Source of the DNA: Liolophura sinensis
Lineage: Eukaryota > Mollusca > Polyplacophora > Chitonida > Chitonidae
Direction of reading: 5' to 3'
DNA: 64,000 bases
NCBI RefSeq assembly: GCF_032854445.1
Contig: NC_088295.1
Location: 94,171,805-94,235,804 of the forward strand
The notes beneath the pieces were generated by a model, which ran no database searches, was not told where the DNA came from, and worked only from the letters and a program-made list of their open reading frames with translations. Positions within the stretch are counted from its first letter, which is position 1. The number at the start of each line of letters is the position of its first letter. Made by a program: the position numbers and the translations under genes. Shown piece by piece: positions 25,381 through 38,369 of this stretch.

Positions 25381-25960
25381 CGAGTGATCTGACGTGTGGG
25401 GTTTGACGAGTGGTCTGACGTGTGGTAGGACGAGTGGTCTGACGTGTGGTCTGACGTGTGGTATGACGAGTTGTCTGGCATGTGGTCTGACGAGGGGTTT
25501 GAGGAGAGGTCTGAGGAGGAGTCTGACGTGGGGCCTGACGAGGGGTCTGACGAGTGATCTGATGTGGGATCTGAGTAGGGATTTGAGGAAGGGCCTGACG
25601 CGAGGTCTGACGTGGGATCTGACGAGGGGTATGACGCATGGTTTGACGAGATGTCTGAGGAGGGGTCTGACGAGTGGTCTGACGTGGGGTCTGAATAGGG
25701 GTTTGAGGAAGGGCCTGACGGGAGGTCTGACGTGGGGTTTGACGAGGGGTAAGACGAGGGGTATGACGCATTGTTTGACGAGAGGTCTGAGGTGGGGTCT
25801 GACGAGGGGTATGACGCATGGTTTGACGAGAGGTCTGAGGAGGGGTCTGACGGGTGGTCTGACGTGTGGTCTGAATGGGGTTTTGAGGAAGGGCCTGACG
25901 CGAGGTCTGAGGAGGGGTCTGACGAGGGATCTGACGAGAGGTCTGATGAGTGGTTTACTG
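25380..25960. repeat. 12-bp minisatellite
   Basis: About 48 units of the type GGTCTGACGAGG. Longer blocks recur, for example GGGTATGACGCATGGTTTGA at about 25627, 25764 and 25806. All three visible frames (a minus frame rich in xRQT tetrapeptides and two plus frames) stay open for 90-200 codons because the period is a multiple of three and the unit lacks stops. Confidence 0.93.
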
Positions 25961-27420
25961 ATGGAACTGACGGCTTAGTTTTTCATCTTTTTAGATATAT
26001 GTCAAAGAAAGTTTACCTAAACTCCAACTATTTTTATTTCAACTGTTTTTCATGAAGATATATAGGCCTAGGCCTAGAACATGATGTAATGGATCTGTAC
26101 GATAGTGCGTTTATTATGTGTGTAGAATATTCGGTGGGTTTGTAGGAACGTTGTATGAAGAAAGCTTGGAAATGGGAGATAACTCTGTCTAACATATTGA
26201 ACTGTTACACCTGCGTGCATATGTATGTAGAGCATACAAGCGTCTTTTTGTATTCTAGCAGACTCTTTCCTGCTGTTGAAGTGAGAAAAAATCTTCACAC
26301 AAACGCAAGGTGTACAGCCCAAAAAGAAATCAATAAAATCATATTTAAGAACATATTTTGACCGCATTTTTGGCAGGTTCCGCAAAACAGAAAGCAATTC
26401 ATGGGTCGTACAAATCGTACAAAGCCAGGTGGCGATGTCTGCCGGCAATTTGCGAATGGAAATTACATGTAGCACATTGAGCAAAACCACATAATTTAAA
26501 ACCATTATAAATATCCACTTAAGATTTCCACGTGAGTGTTGTCATTTCATTAAAAACTTCAAAATGAATGCTATATTCCAAATGGGTGAATCAAACAGCG
26601 GCCACGCTCAAGCTCCTTTACCCTGCTGTAAATGTATGTGTACATAGGCTAAGTAAGGGATATTCAAGCTAGTATCTGGAGTATATATAGATGTAAGTGG
26701 TACTTTACACCGTGTAACATTACATTGTCTTGTTGCATATTACTTTTTCGTGGCTGGATGTGCGGATCATTTATCTATCTCATTTCATATTAATCAGAAC
26801 GAAACAGTCAGTAGACATCAAATAATAAACGGAATATTATTCGGTACATATTCTTGGCGTGGCCTATGTAAACCGCATAAGACAATATTCCGGTGCCACT
26901 GGTTCTGTGGCTAGGCTAATTGCCGTACGGCCAACACTCTGAAAACTAATCTGTTCCACGGGAGTAAGTTGTGTTTGCTGAGTGATGGGAGAGAAGATTT
27001 TGGGAAGCTTAATTTCAATCGGCTATATAACCTAGATATCCCATGTAACTTGCAGAAAAAATATTCTTTAATTAAAGCCTTATTTGGTTTTGGATCCTAG
27101 TCTACATAAAAAGGGTAAAAACGGCGTCGTTAAACACTACGTGATGGCCACGGGCGAGTACGGTTACGAGATACGGCGTGTCACACGAACTTCATCGTAG
27201 CCTACCGGGCAAGGCTACATGGGTGTAAGCTTCTATGCACTGCAAATGTAGTTGTGACTGCTCGGCCCAGAGTATAGGCCTTGTGCCCCACTTTTGTCGT
27301 TACTTTAACTACCTTCGCTTTACGTTCTGTTTCCCTATTTTATTAACATGACAAAGTATGTAAGAGTTTTAACGAAATGTTGTAGTTTGTAATTTTGCCT
27401 GTCTCAATTCATGAACTGCG
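25961..27420. other. Unique DNA without a recognised gene
   Basis: A 143-codon minus frame at 26505-26074 shows no recognisable domain or conserved motif and is not called. A GGCCACGCTC...AAGCTCCT motif at about 26600 is shared with about 15706, suggesting a dispersed repeat. Confidence 0.45.
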
Positions 27421-27470
27421 CATCTTGAATACGCAAACGCGGCTCTGAATCCGCACTATGATCTCACGTC

Positions 27471-27520
27471 ATGGCCGTTGAGAAACGGGCTAGGAGTTGC
27501 TGGTTCCGAATGTCTTCACG
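27471..27520 (+). other. Possible first coding exon of an unidentified gene
   Basis: An ATG in strong context (G at -3, G at +4) opens 16 codons beginning MAVEKRARSCWFRMSS. A consensus donor, CACG/GTAAGT, follows at 27521. The surrounding 150 bp are CpG-rich relative to the flanks. I found no matching downstream exon. Joined to the SLC16 exon at 41270, this frame would soon meet a stop, so it could only be 5' UTR for that gene. The call rests on start and donor context alone. Confidence 0.25.
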
Positions 27521-27529
27521 GTAAGTCAT

Positions 27530-30500
27530 TTTACTCGCGACTCGATGCATCCTGCGGTATGATTTTTGCTATATTATAAAGGGCATTGTTAGGGTTATGT
27601 CAAGATATGAGCCGATCAGTGCTTCAGGTCATACTTTTTGAAATATCCGTTATTGAAACACAATTCTTTCTTCGGACTCTCAGCCTCGAAATCAGCTGAT
27701 AGCCACTGCGACTAAGAATAGATTGACCTATTTTTTGTTTATCTGGGTCTTGTCTGATCTACATGTCATCTCGAGTCGCAATTCTTATTTTCTCCCTTGC
27801 ACAAAAAGGTTTCTGCAGGATATGTTAATTTGCCTTATATCTGATTTGTTTTAACTGGTCCAAACTATTACAAATCTGCCAGATATAACAGGCGTCATCC
27901 ATCAGCAAAGAACTTGGTCAGAGGTAAAGGTCAAGGCCATTTAATGCACCAACCTAGATTTAAGCATGATAATTGATTTAGTAACGTTTCCAGAGAAACT
28001 GCAGAAAAATATTGTAGCTTGGCGGCATAAAGAAATTTCCTCTGGCGGACCACAACCTCTGCATTTCACCAAATCGCCGTACGACCACATAAGATATATA
28101 TGCCTGTGACGTCGTCTTCTGTTATACATTTGAGAACTGTAATGGAATCTAAATCGTGAAGAATTCTATTATCCACAGAGTAATTTTCTTTGCGTCAATC
28201 CAGACCCTTTTTCGTAGAAAACCAGAATACGTACTGAAAATACTCGTGCATTGCACCTCCCACCATTCTCCCTGGCCCCAACCCACCACCACCAACTTTC
28301 CACATTGTCTTTCTCAACAATTTTCCACAAGAAGCGTCATTTGTCTGTATAGGTCTCATGAGTCATAAAATGACACAGTGTTTCAGTTTTAGCAATTAAG
28401 CACTCAGATACTTTCTTTTCAAACCCACAAGTTCAAAACCTTCTCATTAATAAACCCCTTCTAGCACTCACCCCTGCATTATGTGCAACATTGAAGGACA
28501 ACACTAACTGCAGAATTTCTGGCACATGCTGTACATAAAATACTTAAATTGATAATTACTTGAGCCCTTCCTCTCTCCATCATTTACACTCTGTGGATAC
28601 TCCAAACACTTCAGTTTCTATGTTCAGCTGAGTTTGAACATACATTTACAGATATTGAGTTTGGCAGATTTTTCTTTTTTGGCAGTTTTTGAGATGTGCA
28701 TGGAGTTTCCCCTGACCACTGCCTAGGGCCTACATACATGTAACTTTCTCCCATCGATATCATTGTCCCAAACACTAATCAAAATGTAATGTGGCTGAGG
28801 CAAGTTGAGACTTATCTCTGGATCAAAAGACTAATAATTAATACCAATAGGTAAATTTGTACCCCAAGCATAATCGTTAAAACCAGGTGTTTTCATATAT
28901 ATATGCATATATAACATGCAGGCCACAGCAGGTGTAATATGTGAAATTGTGCATTCATAAATCTCAGAGAAACCGTGTCTAGAGTTTCATTGTGAAATAA
29001 CTCAGTTATATCAAGATATTTGAACACAGCTCTATCTATTATACCCTTGACTTTCTCCCCTGGACCTTAAATAATCATTGAAATACCCAAGTGTTGTCAT
29101 TAAAGATGAGTGTCTGTGAAAATGTGTTTCTTTAGCACAGAAACTGACTTAGTTGAAGCTGTTTCATGTACAGTAACACTGTGCACTATTTCCAACATTT
29201 TGGCCCAAATGAGTTCATCAGACTTTTGTCAGTCACTGATGATGTGGTGAACAGTTAAGTGAAAATCTGCTTTATTGGCAAACTCCAGTGGAGCTTGTTC
29301 ACTGATGTTTTGTTCATTTTGTATTGCATGATTATGTGTAGTTTGGGAGTTGTCAGTATACGAATAGGATATATGTACATCTATATACAAGTATATGGGA
29401 ACCATGTTCATATTTTGATGGAATAATTCTACTTGTCTTACTGATACAGGTAAAATTTGCATCTGGTTTCTTTGTGATTGGATCAGAATGTGCATGTTTT
29501 TATTTAGACGATGGTGGCTTAGATTTTATTTAGATTTTATGAAGGACGATCCGTGTGTGGTACTGTTATGTGGAAAATTTTGAAGTCATTGAGAATTTAT
29601 AGTGCTGATAGGAGTTTCGAAAACTTGAATAGTTGATATACATGTAAGACTTGGGAAGATTTTGATCATTAGGGAATGGAAAAACTCTCTCTTAGTGTTT
29701 ACTACTAACTTTTTGAATTAGGTCAGTCGGTAGCATGCCAGGAACTAGCCTATAATGACAGGCAGTTTTTGTTCTTCCTTAAACAGAGCCACACACTTCA
29801 TTTTTAGGCAGGTGTTTAGGGTTTTGCCCCATTTTGTATTGTGGTAAGTTTCGTGCTGTTTTCACCCCTACAGTGATTATGTATTCAGACTTTACACACT
29901 TCACTATTATTTACCAGTCGGCTTTAATAAAACTGTTCCTTGAGTGGTGGAGCTCAAATCACAGCCATCTTTCTAAACAGATCACATAGTTCTGCTTGTT
30001 TTTGGTCAAGTAGTTGGCTACACTTGTGACGTTTAAAGCATGACAATTTACGATGATACACAGGGGCATATGCCTAACTCCACTAGTGTACACATGTTGT
30101 GAAACACGAATTGTCCACACTCTGTGGTTCTTTCCTTGCAGTACTAGTATTAATCATAATGTTGTAATGCACAGTTGTGCACATTTTGTCATTGTGCACA
30201 CGGTGTTGTTGTACTGTGGTGTACTTAAAGCAGGTTAACAGATACACTTCCAGGTACCCTTTTGGTCAGTGTGTACAATTCTGTACACCTGCAGATTCAC
30301 TTTTATGCACTTGCTGGTACACTTTTATGCACCTATACTAATACACTTCTTTGTTTGCACTTGCATGACTATTACGATAAATGTTTGTACTTCAGTGTAT
30401 ATTGCTAAGGTGTCAACAATCATCTTTTCCTTTGGACATGCAACAACTGTAGTGGCCTTTATATGTGATATATAAACAAAAACTGTGTGAAGGTTTTGCA

Positions 30501-30530
30501 TTATATGTTAATCTTGACACCTGTGTTCAT
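27530..30530. other. 3-kb region without a recognised gene
   Basis: AT-rich unique sequence. No exon, array or mobile element was identified. Short frames at 28156 (plus) and 29495 (minus) show nothing recognisable. Confidence 0.45.
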
Positions 30531-30539
30531 TGCACATCT

Positions 30540-30690
30540 CCCTGCACACTTGCCATAGTCCACATGTCCAGTGATGTAGGTGCTTCCTGCACACTTGCCA
30601 TAGTCCACATGTCCAGTGATGTAGGTGCTTCCTGCACACTTGCCATAGTCCACATGTCCCGTGATATAGGTACTTCCTGCACGCTTGCTG
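30540..30690. repeat. 45-bp tandem repeat, about three copies
   Basis: Copies of CTGCACACTTGCCATAGTCC, then ACATGTCCAGTGATGTAGGT and GCTTC. The period is 15 codons, so both strands have short open frames across it. Confidence 0.9.
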
Positions 30691-30984
30691 AATGCCAAGT
30701 CAAAAAGCCATAATCAAGTATGATTATCTCACTAATCACTAAAACTCAAGTTTCATTACCGGTATTTAAGTTTAACATCTTAACATTGCATGCATTCTTA
30801 TATCCTTACATAAATCTGTCCAGATGCTTTGTTTATCAAGAGTTATCCTCGCCAGAAATTTAGATGTGATAGCATTATTTAAAGTAGGCCCGTACGTAGA
30901 TATTTTTCCCTCGACAACTAATCTGAGGAGAATAGAAAAAACCTTTGTTTGTGTCAAATGAGGTTAATATATGGATATGGTCGC

Positions 30985-31212
30985 TCAAGTGGAAAAGGCT
31001 CGGGCAGTTAGCGAAGCCGTAAACACGGTTCGGGAGGTCAGGGTGATCTGTGTCGAGGGAACCAGTTCTGACCTCGACTGACATCCCGGCTCTGTCGGCT
31101 GCGCTTTGTCACTCACAAAGAGGGCTGCAGCCTCTGGTACCGTAGTCAGCACTGCTGCAGCTGCCGCTCTCGTCGAAATAAAGCCAATGTTAAGCTTTTG
31201 TGGTTTGCTCAT
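30985..31212 (-). other. Possible first exon of a divergent minus-strand gene
   Basis: A minus-strand frame starts MSKPQKLNIGF at 31212 in good context (GAGCCATGA). It is rich in alanine codons and CpG and runs 75 codons. A donor-like CTCTTT/GTGAGT occurs after 32 codons, so the true exon may end near 31117. It lies about 600 bp upstream of the plus-strand TATA promoter at 31825. No family is recognised. Confidence 0.25.
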
Positions 31213-31759
31213 GGCTCAGTGTGGCGCTTTTGTAACGATAGTATGAAGTGATTTAAAAAAAAGAAAGTATCACTTTTACATCAGATAAGGCTAGAGAAGG
31301 TACGGTCGAGAGACCGAGGGGAAATAAACTTAGTCAGTTGGCTGGAATCATTTTAAATCAATGAATGAACAAAACTCGATCACAATACCATGGTGTAATG
31401 CAAAGTTAACAGATAACTTGCGGTGTAATTGGTAGTAAAGAAAATTCAGAATTTCTTTATGGTTATATAATTTGACTAAACAGGTGTGCGAGAGAGCTCT
31501 GCAGCGCTCATAGCTTTATGAAGTTATGGTAGATACTAGAGTTACTACGATTTATTGGAGTTAGTTTTCACACGGCGGCCGTACCATTGTGTTAGAGTCA
31601 CGATATTTGTAGCACACTATACAGAGTATATATCACCTTTGTCGATCTACTGCCCATAGGGATCGAAACAGAAAACTAGCGATTCTCTGACTTTTCTCAG
31701 TGGCTCATTAGCTGTCACCTTTCGTAGAAGTTATATGGTTTGACCCTTCTCTGAACACA

Positions 31760-31955
31760 TGCGCTTTGCCACGTGCTTCTCCCATTGGTGCAATATGACG
31801 GATAGGTTACCACACAGACCCAGCTATAAATAGCCACCAATCAGAGTGCGCGCTGGTCTAGACACGCCCACATGGTGCCGGCCTCGCCGACATGAAATCA
31901 GCTGATCGACAGAGAAAGCCGGCATGAAGTATTACAGCGAATTCACGTCTTCTCG
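31760..31955 (+). promoter_or_regulatory. TATA promoter and putative non-coding first exon
   Basis: TATAAATA lies at 31825-31832, with an E-box CACGTG at 31770-31775, inverted CCAAT (ATTGG) at 31784-31788 and CCAAT at 31837-31841. Transcription would start near 31855. A donor-like TCTCG/GTAAAA at 31956 would end a first exon of about 100 nt containing only a short upstream frame (MKSADRQRKPA). The next recognised plus-strand exon begins at 41270 (SLC16), so this may be its 5' UTR exon. The link is inference. Confidence 0.4.
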
Positions 31956-32554
31956 GTAAAATCCGGATTTTCTTTTGAGTTTGTTGTTTAGCTGAATGGA
32001 ATTTCTGTGAGAATAAGATGTGTTTTTTGTGTAAATTGCCTGGATTTAGGAGTATGTTGTGTATGGGTGTTTTAAGTAGGGGGATTTCATCGGAAAGACG
32101 CCGATCGTTATGGGCCGGTGGTGATTAGAAGTGTCAACCTCCAACCTCCCAAGGCCTTTGTGTGGTTTGTTGAGCTCTGACGGGCAGGGTTTTTTTTTAT
32201 ATTACTGGAGAGATTAAATTGCCCAATGTACATTGTATCGTATCGAGCTCAGAGGGCATGTGGACGAAATCTGAACCCATGAATGTGTACATTAGTAGAT
32301 CTTCATTTCTACAGTTTCTTATTTCACTGAGTCATATTCGTTGATAATTTTAAAGCAGATTTCTAAACAAAATTGTCTTTAAACTCTTTCTCTCAGTAAA
32401 TAAATCGAGTTTAAATATCATAGTTATGGAAGTACATGCCTAGCTGCCTTTGTGACATATGGGATATCACTTTAAATCCCTGTAGTGTAGGGCGCTTATT
32501 TACAATTTTAATTCATTTATACATGTATAACTGGAAAGACCCCTTCAGCATGTG

Positions 32555-33170
32555 CTCACTACCCACGCTCTGTGGTAGATAGGACTAGTGACAATCCATG
32601 CTCTGTGGTAGGTGTGACTAGTGACTACCCATGCTCTGGTAGATGTGACAAGTGACTACCCATGCTCTGGTAGATGTGACTAGTGACTACCCATGCTCTG
32701 GTTATGTGATTAGTGACTACCCATACTCTGTGGTAGTTGTGGTTAGTATCTACCCATGCTTAGATGTGGCTAGTGACTACTTATGCATTGTAGTATATGT
32801 GACTAGTGACTATCCATGTTGTGTGGGAGATGTGACTAGTGACTACCCATGCTCTGTGGGAGACATGACTAGTGACTACCCATGCTCTAGTAGATGTGAC
32901 TAGTGACTATCCATGCTCTAGTAGATGTGACTAGTGACTACTCATGCTCTGTGGGAGATGTGACTAGTGACTACTCATGCTCTGTGGGAGATGTGACTAG
33001 TGACTACTCATGCTCTGTGGGAGATCTGACTAGTGACTACCCATGCTCTGTGGGAGTTATGACAAGTGACTACTCATGCTCAGTGGGAGATGTGACTGGT
33101 GACTATCCATGCTCTAATAGATGTGACTAGTGACTATCCATGTTCTGTGGTAGTTGTGACTAGTAACTAC
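32555..33170. repeat. 33-bp minisatellite
   Basis: About 18 copies of ATGTGACTAGTGACTACCCA followed by TGCTCTGTGGGAG. The 5' part has 30- to 36-bp length variants. The period is 11 codons, which leaves open frames on the plus strand. Confidence 0.93.
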
Positions 33171-33234
33171 ATGTAGCTATACTTAAGATTGGATAAAATA
33201 TGTTAATTTTCTGCCAGCACTGCTTTTTATTTGA

Positions 33235-35065
33235 GTACATGTGTATAGTGGTGTTAGAAATCTGTTGTTTATCTAAAACCTACAACATTAGTGATACAGT
33301 ACACATGTGTGTAGTGGTGTCAGAAATCTGTTGTGTATCTAAAACCAACAACATTGGGGATACAGTACACATGTGTATTGGTGTTAGAAATCTGTTGTTT
33401 ATCTAAAACCTACAACATTAGTGATACAGTACACATGTGTATAGTGGTGTCAGAAATCTGTTGTTTATCTAAAACCAACAACATTGGTGATACAGTACAC
33501 GTGTATAGTGGTGTCAGAAATCTGTTGTTTATCTAAACCCCACAACATTGGTGATACAGTACACATGTACATGTGTATAGTGGTGTCAGAAATCTGTTGT
33601 TTATCTAAAACCAACAACATTGGGGATACAGTACACATGTGTATAGTGGTGTCAGAAATCTGTTGTTTATCTAAACCCCACAACATCGGTGATGCAGTAC
33701 ACATGTACATGTGTATAGTGGTGTCAGAAATCTATTGTTTATCTAAAACCCACAACATTGGTGATACAGTACATGTGTATAGTGGTGTCAGAAATCTATT
33801 GTTTATCTAAAACCCACAACATTGGTGATACAGTACACATGTGTGTAGTGGTGTCAGAAATCGGTTGTGTATCTAAAACCCACCACATTGGTGATGCAGT
33901 ACACATGGACATGTGTGTAGTGCTGTCAGAAATCTGTTGTTTATCTAAAACCCACAACATTGGTGATACAGTACACATGTGTATAGTGGTGTCAGAAATC
34001 TGTTGTTTATCTAAAACCAACAACATTGGTGATACAGTACACATGTGTGTAGTGGTGTCAGAAATCGGTTGTGTATCTAAAACCAACAACATTAGTGATG
34101 CAGTACACATGTGTGTAGTGGTGTCAGAAATCTGTTGTTTATCTAAAACCAACAACATTAGTGATACAATACACATGTGTATAGTGGTGTCAGAAATCTG
34201 TTGTTTATCTAAACCCCACAACATTGGTGATACAGTACACATGTGGTGTCAGAAATCTATTGTTTATCTAAAACCAACAACATTGGTGATACAGTACACA
34301 TGTGTATAGTGGTGTCAGAAATCTATTGTTTATCTAAACCCCACAACATTGGTGATACAGTACACATGTACATGTGTATAGTGGTGTCAGAAATCTGTTG
34401 TGTATCTAAAACCCACCACATTGGTGATGCAGTACACATGTACATGTGTGTAGTGCTGTCAGAAATCTGTTGTTTATCTAAAACCAACAACATTGGGGAT
34501 ACAGTACACATGTGTATAGTGGTGTCAGAAATCTGTTGTGTATCTAAAACCCACCACATTGGTGATGTAGTACACATGTGTGTAGTGCTGTCAGAAATCT
34601 GTTGTTTATCTAAAACCAACAACATTGGGGATACAGTACACATGTGTATAGTGGTGTCAGAAATCTGTTGTTTATCTAAAACCCACCACATTGGTGATGC
34701 AGTACACATGTGTAGTGCTGTCAGAAATCTGTTGTTTATCTAAAACCTACAACATTAGTGATACAGTACACATGTGTATAGTGGTGTCAGAAATCTGTTG
34801 TTTATCTAAAACCTACAACATTAGTGATACAGTACACGTGTATAGTGGTGTCAGAAATCTGTTGTTTATCTAAAACCAACAACATTGGGGATACAGTACA
34901 CATGTGTGTAGTGCTGTCAGAAATCTGTTGTTTATCTAAAACCCACAACATTGGGGATACATTACACATGTGTAGTGGTGTCAGAAATCTGTTATTGTGT
35001 ATCTAAAACCCATAACTTGGTGATACAGTTCACATGTGTATAGTGGTGTCAGAAATCTGTCAATG
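33235..35065. repeat. 66-bp minisatellite
   Basis: About 28 copies of GTATAGTGGTGTCAGAAATC, then TGTTGTTTATCTAAAACCAA and CAACATTGGTGATACAGTAC plus ACATGT. Some units are 72 bp through an extra ACATGT, and a few are 60 bp. The period is 22 codons, leaving overlapping frames on both strands. Confidence 0.95.
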
Positions 35066-36635
35066 TGGCTGTCAGTGTGGTTTACGTAAATTATGTATGA
35101 TGTAAAGCTTTTGGGGAGTCAGTTGTCACAGATATATTGTAGCTGTTGTGTCAGGTGTGTTGTCACAGTGTCACACCATAAAAGTCACCATAAAATTTGT
35201 CCATAACTAACTTGCTCATTTTTCTCATTCTGAGAGTTCTGTTGATTTTAGAAAGTATGTTTTGATGTTTACTTAGAACACGGGGTGATATTATACTGGA
35301 AAGTTGTAAGTTTTAGCACCAAAATAATATTTTGCAACATTTATTTACCTCTAAAAATGCACTTTCTGGGTGCAATATCGGTCATGTATGTACATGTATG
35401 CCTTCAAAGGTTTGATTTCTTCTAAATGAACAGATACTCCATGGAACTGTTGAGAAGTACTTCCATAGTAGCTTTTTCTGAGTGTACTATTTACTAGCAG
35501 ATTGTTGAATCAGATAACAAGTACTGGCTGCTGTGTAGGGGGATACTAGTGCAGTGAGGGCCTGTGGAACATGTACATGTAGGTGATGTGTGGAGGTCTT
35601 TTGTGTCAGCTGAGTACTAAGGCTCTAAGACTAAGGATTGAGGAGTCACTGGGTTCAGAAGTTTGGTGAGAAAGTCAGGCCTAAGTTGGTTGGAGGGGGA
35701 GGGGGTGTAGAGCATTGCATCAGCTGGAGAAGGGCTGGCTCTTAGACCCCCATCACCATCCTCTCACCCTTTAAGTGCATACAGAACAGCACACTAAGTC
35801 TTCCCGGATGTGCATGGGTATATTTGGTAACATCATTCTTTTTTGTTGCTGTACTGTGGATGTATTGTGGATGAGTCCTCTATACCTGTACAAGGTTAAA
35901 GTTTTGTAACCGTTATGTAACCCTGACAGGGACTGGTCAGGTTTGGCTTGTTATCCTCGTATTCCCTGGGTAACCTGTATTTGTCATGTTGTTTGGTAAC
36001 CTGTGACTAAAATGCTCACTACCACCAAACATTTAAGCTTGTACTTCTTACTTTGTGCCTTCTTATGTGTGCTTGTAAGAATGACATGTCCCTGATGACA
36101 CAACCTGACCTGGCATTGTCAGCTGAGGTCAACCACTGATGGAAATGCCTGCCTAGGCAGCTGTGTGAGCAGCCAGTTGCTTATCTGAGTACTGGACTTT
36201 GCAGTATAGGTACATTTATGCGATTCTTCACACAAGCGTACACTAGTTGGTTAATGGTACTCTGAGTTTATGCCCCAAATCACTGCCAAACCTTGGGGGG
36301 TGAGTATTGTTAGCCGATTCTTAGAAATAACATATAGTTTATACCTACAACTTATAAGGTTGGAGGGAGTATTTTGGCTTGAAGCTCTGTTGGTGTAAAG
36401 CAGAAAAGTGGTCGGTGTTGTGAGCAGTACAGACCAGGTGAGAGCACACCTGTGGGGAACATGTGTTTGTACGTGTACATAGCGTAGGGTTACAGGTATG
36501 ACAAGCGACCTTGCCCAGAGGAGATGACATTGTGTAAGCAGACCAACGCATGTCTTTCAATATACACATACCTGCACATGATATAATATGTCAGCATGAT
36601 GTGGGCATTCTCAGTCTTAGTAGTTTGGTATATTC
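35066..36635. other. Unique DNA without a recognised gene
   Basis: No exon was identified on either strand. It would be intronic if the 31.8-kb first exon belongs to SLC16. Confidence 0.45.
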
Positions 36636-36636
36636 A

Positions 36637-37960
36637 GCCGTGCAGATGAGCGGTGCAGATAAGCGGTGCAGATCAGTCATACAGATCAGCGGTGCAAATA
36701 AGCCGTGCAGATCAGCCTTGCAGATAACTGACAGAGTGGCCAGGTATTCACCTGTTGATGTGTGCTGGGGTTTAGGAGTAGGCCTGGGCTGGGTTGTCTT
36801 GGTATCTGTACCTGACAGAGTGGCCGGGTATTCACCTGTTGATATATGCTGCGGTGAAGGAGTAGGCCTGGTCTGGGTTGTCTTGTTATCCGTACCTGAC
36901 AGAGTGGCCAGGTATTCACCTGTTGATACATGCTGCGGTGAAAGAGTAGGGCTGGGCTGGGTTGCCTTGTCATCTGTACCAGACAAAGTGGCCAGGTATT
37001 CATCTGTTGATGTGTGCTGGGGTTAAGGAGTAGGTCTGGTCTGGGTTGTCTTATCATCTATACTTGACAACCTGGCCAGGTATTCACCTGTTGATGTGTG
37101 CTGGGGTTAAGGAGTAGGCCTGGGTTGTCTTGTCCTCAGTACCTGACAAAGTGGCCAGGTATTCGCCTGTTGATGTATGCTGCGGTGAAGGAGTAGGGCT
37201 GGGCTGGGTTGCCTTGTCATCTGTATCTGACAGTGGCCAGGTATTCACCTGTTGATGTGTGCTGGGGTTAAGGAGGATTCCTGGGTTAGGTTGTCTTGTC
37301 ATCTGTACCTGACAGAGTGGCCAGGTATTCACCTGTTGATGTGTGCTGGGGTTAAGGAGGATGCCTGGGTTAGGTTGTCTTGTCATCTGTACCTGACAGA
37401 GTGGCCGGGTATTCACATGTTGATGTGTGCTGGGGTTAAGGAGGATGCCTGGGTTAGGTTGTCTTGTTATCTGTACCTGACAGAGTGGCCGGGTATTCAC
37501 CTGTTGATGTGTGCTGGGGTTAAGGAGGATGCCTGGGTTAGGTTGTCTTGTTATCTGTACCTGACAAAGTAGCCAGGTATCCACCTGTTGATGTGTGCTG
37601 GGGTTAAGGAGGATGCCTGGGTTAGGTTGTCTTGTTATCTGTACCTGACAGAGTGGCCAGGTATTTGACTTTTGATGTGTGCTGGGCTTAAGGAGTAGGC
37701 CTGGGTTGTCTTGTCATCTGTACCTGACAGAGTGGCTAGGTAATGATATGCTGATGTATGCTGGGGTTAAGCAGTAGACCTGCGCTGGGTGGGTTGTTTT
37801 GTCACCTGTACATGTACCTGAAGGAGTGACCAGGTATTCCAGGTATACCTGTTGATGTGTGCTGGAGTTAAGGGGTAGGCCTGGGTTTGGTTGTCTTGTC
37901 ATCTGTACCAGTGGCTGGGTAGTCACCTTGAGTTGGTCACCTTGTAGCTCTGACACAGTT
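36637..37960. repeat. 84-bp minisatellite
   Basis: About 14 copies of GACAGAGTGGCCAGGTATTC, then ACCTGTTGATGTGTGCTGGG, GTTAAGGAGGATGCCTGGGT and TAGGTTGTCTTGTCATCTGT ACCT. Several units are shortened. A short run of a separate GCAGATCAGC-type repeat (36637-36725) precedes it. The period is 28 codons, so long shadow frames exist on both strands. Confidence 0.93.
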
Positions 37961-38369
37961 GGCAGCCTTTTCAAGTACCTGTTGTATATCATATTGCTTG
38001 TATCTTCATGGGGTCAGTGTTAGACGTACATGTACCTTCTATAGCCAACAGTTTGACCTAGGATTGTGTCAACAAGACAGAGATCGGTCCACACATGTAC
38101 CTTACTAATGTATACACACATGCTGTTACAAGTACAATGAAGAATCAGTTGGCTACTGCATGCCCTGGAGCTAGAGGCCACTCTAGAGCCTCACCTACCA
38201 AGCTTACAGGTGCCATGTATAACTGTCCACCTTTTATACCTTCCAGGCTTTTTCCTGTTGGCAATATTGACATGGATTTACCCTGATGTTTACTTCAGCT
38301 GTACAAATACTGGCTGCAATACACTTGTTACCAAATAGCCTAATTGTGACCAGGTGGAGTTACATGTAT

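Noticed and set aside
25217-25819. 200-codon xRQT repeat protein
   Set aside because: A 12-bp unit without stops gives long frames in three readings; no start context, domain or splice evidence favours one.
30985-31212. MSKPQKLNIGF exon as the missing first exon of calponin
   Set aside because: A donor-like site in it has a compatible phase, but the residues do not resemble the N-terminal stretch expected before ISARYD, and it lies 23 kb away. Kept only as a weak independent candidate.
33758-34743. Plus and minus frames of 120-183 codons
   Set aside because: By-products of the 66-bp array, open on both strands.
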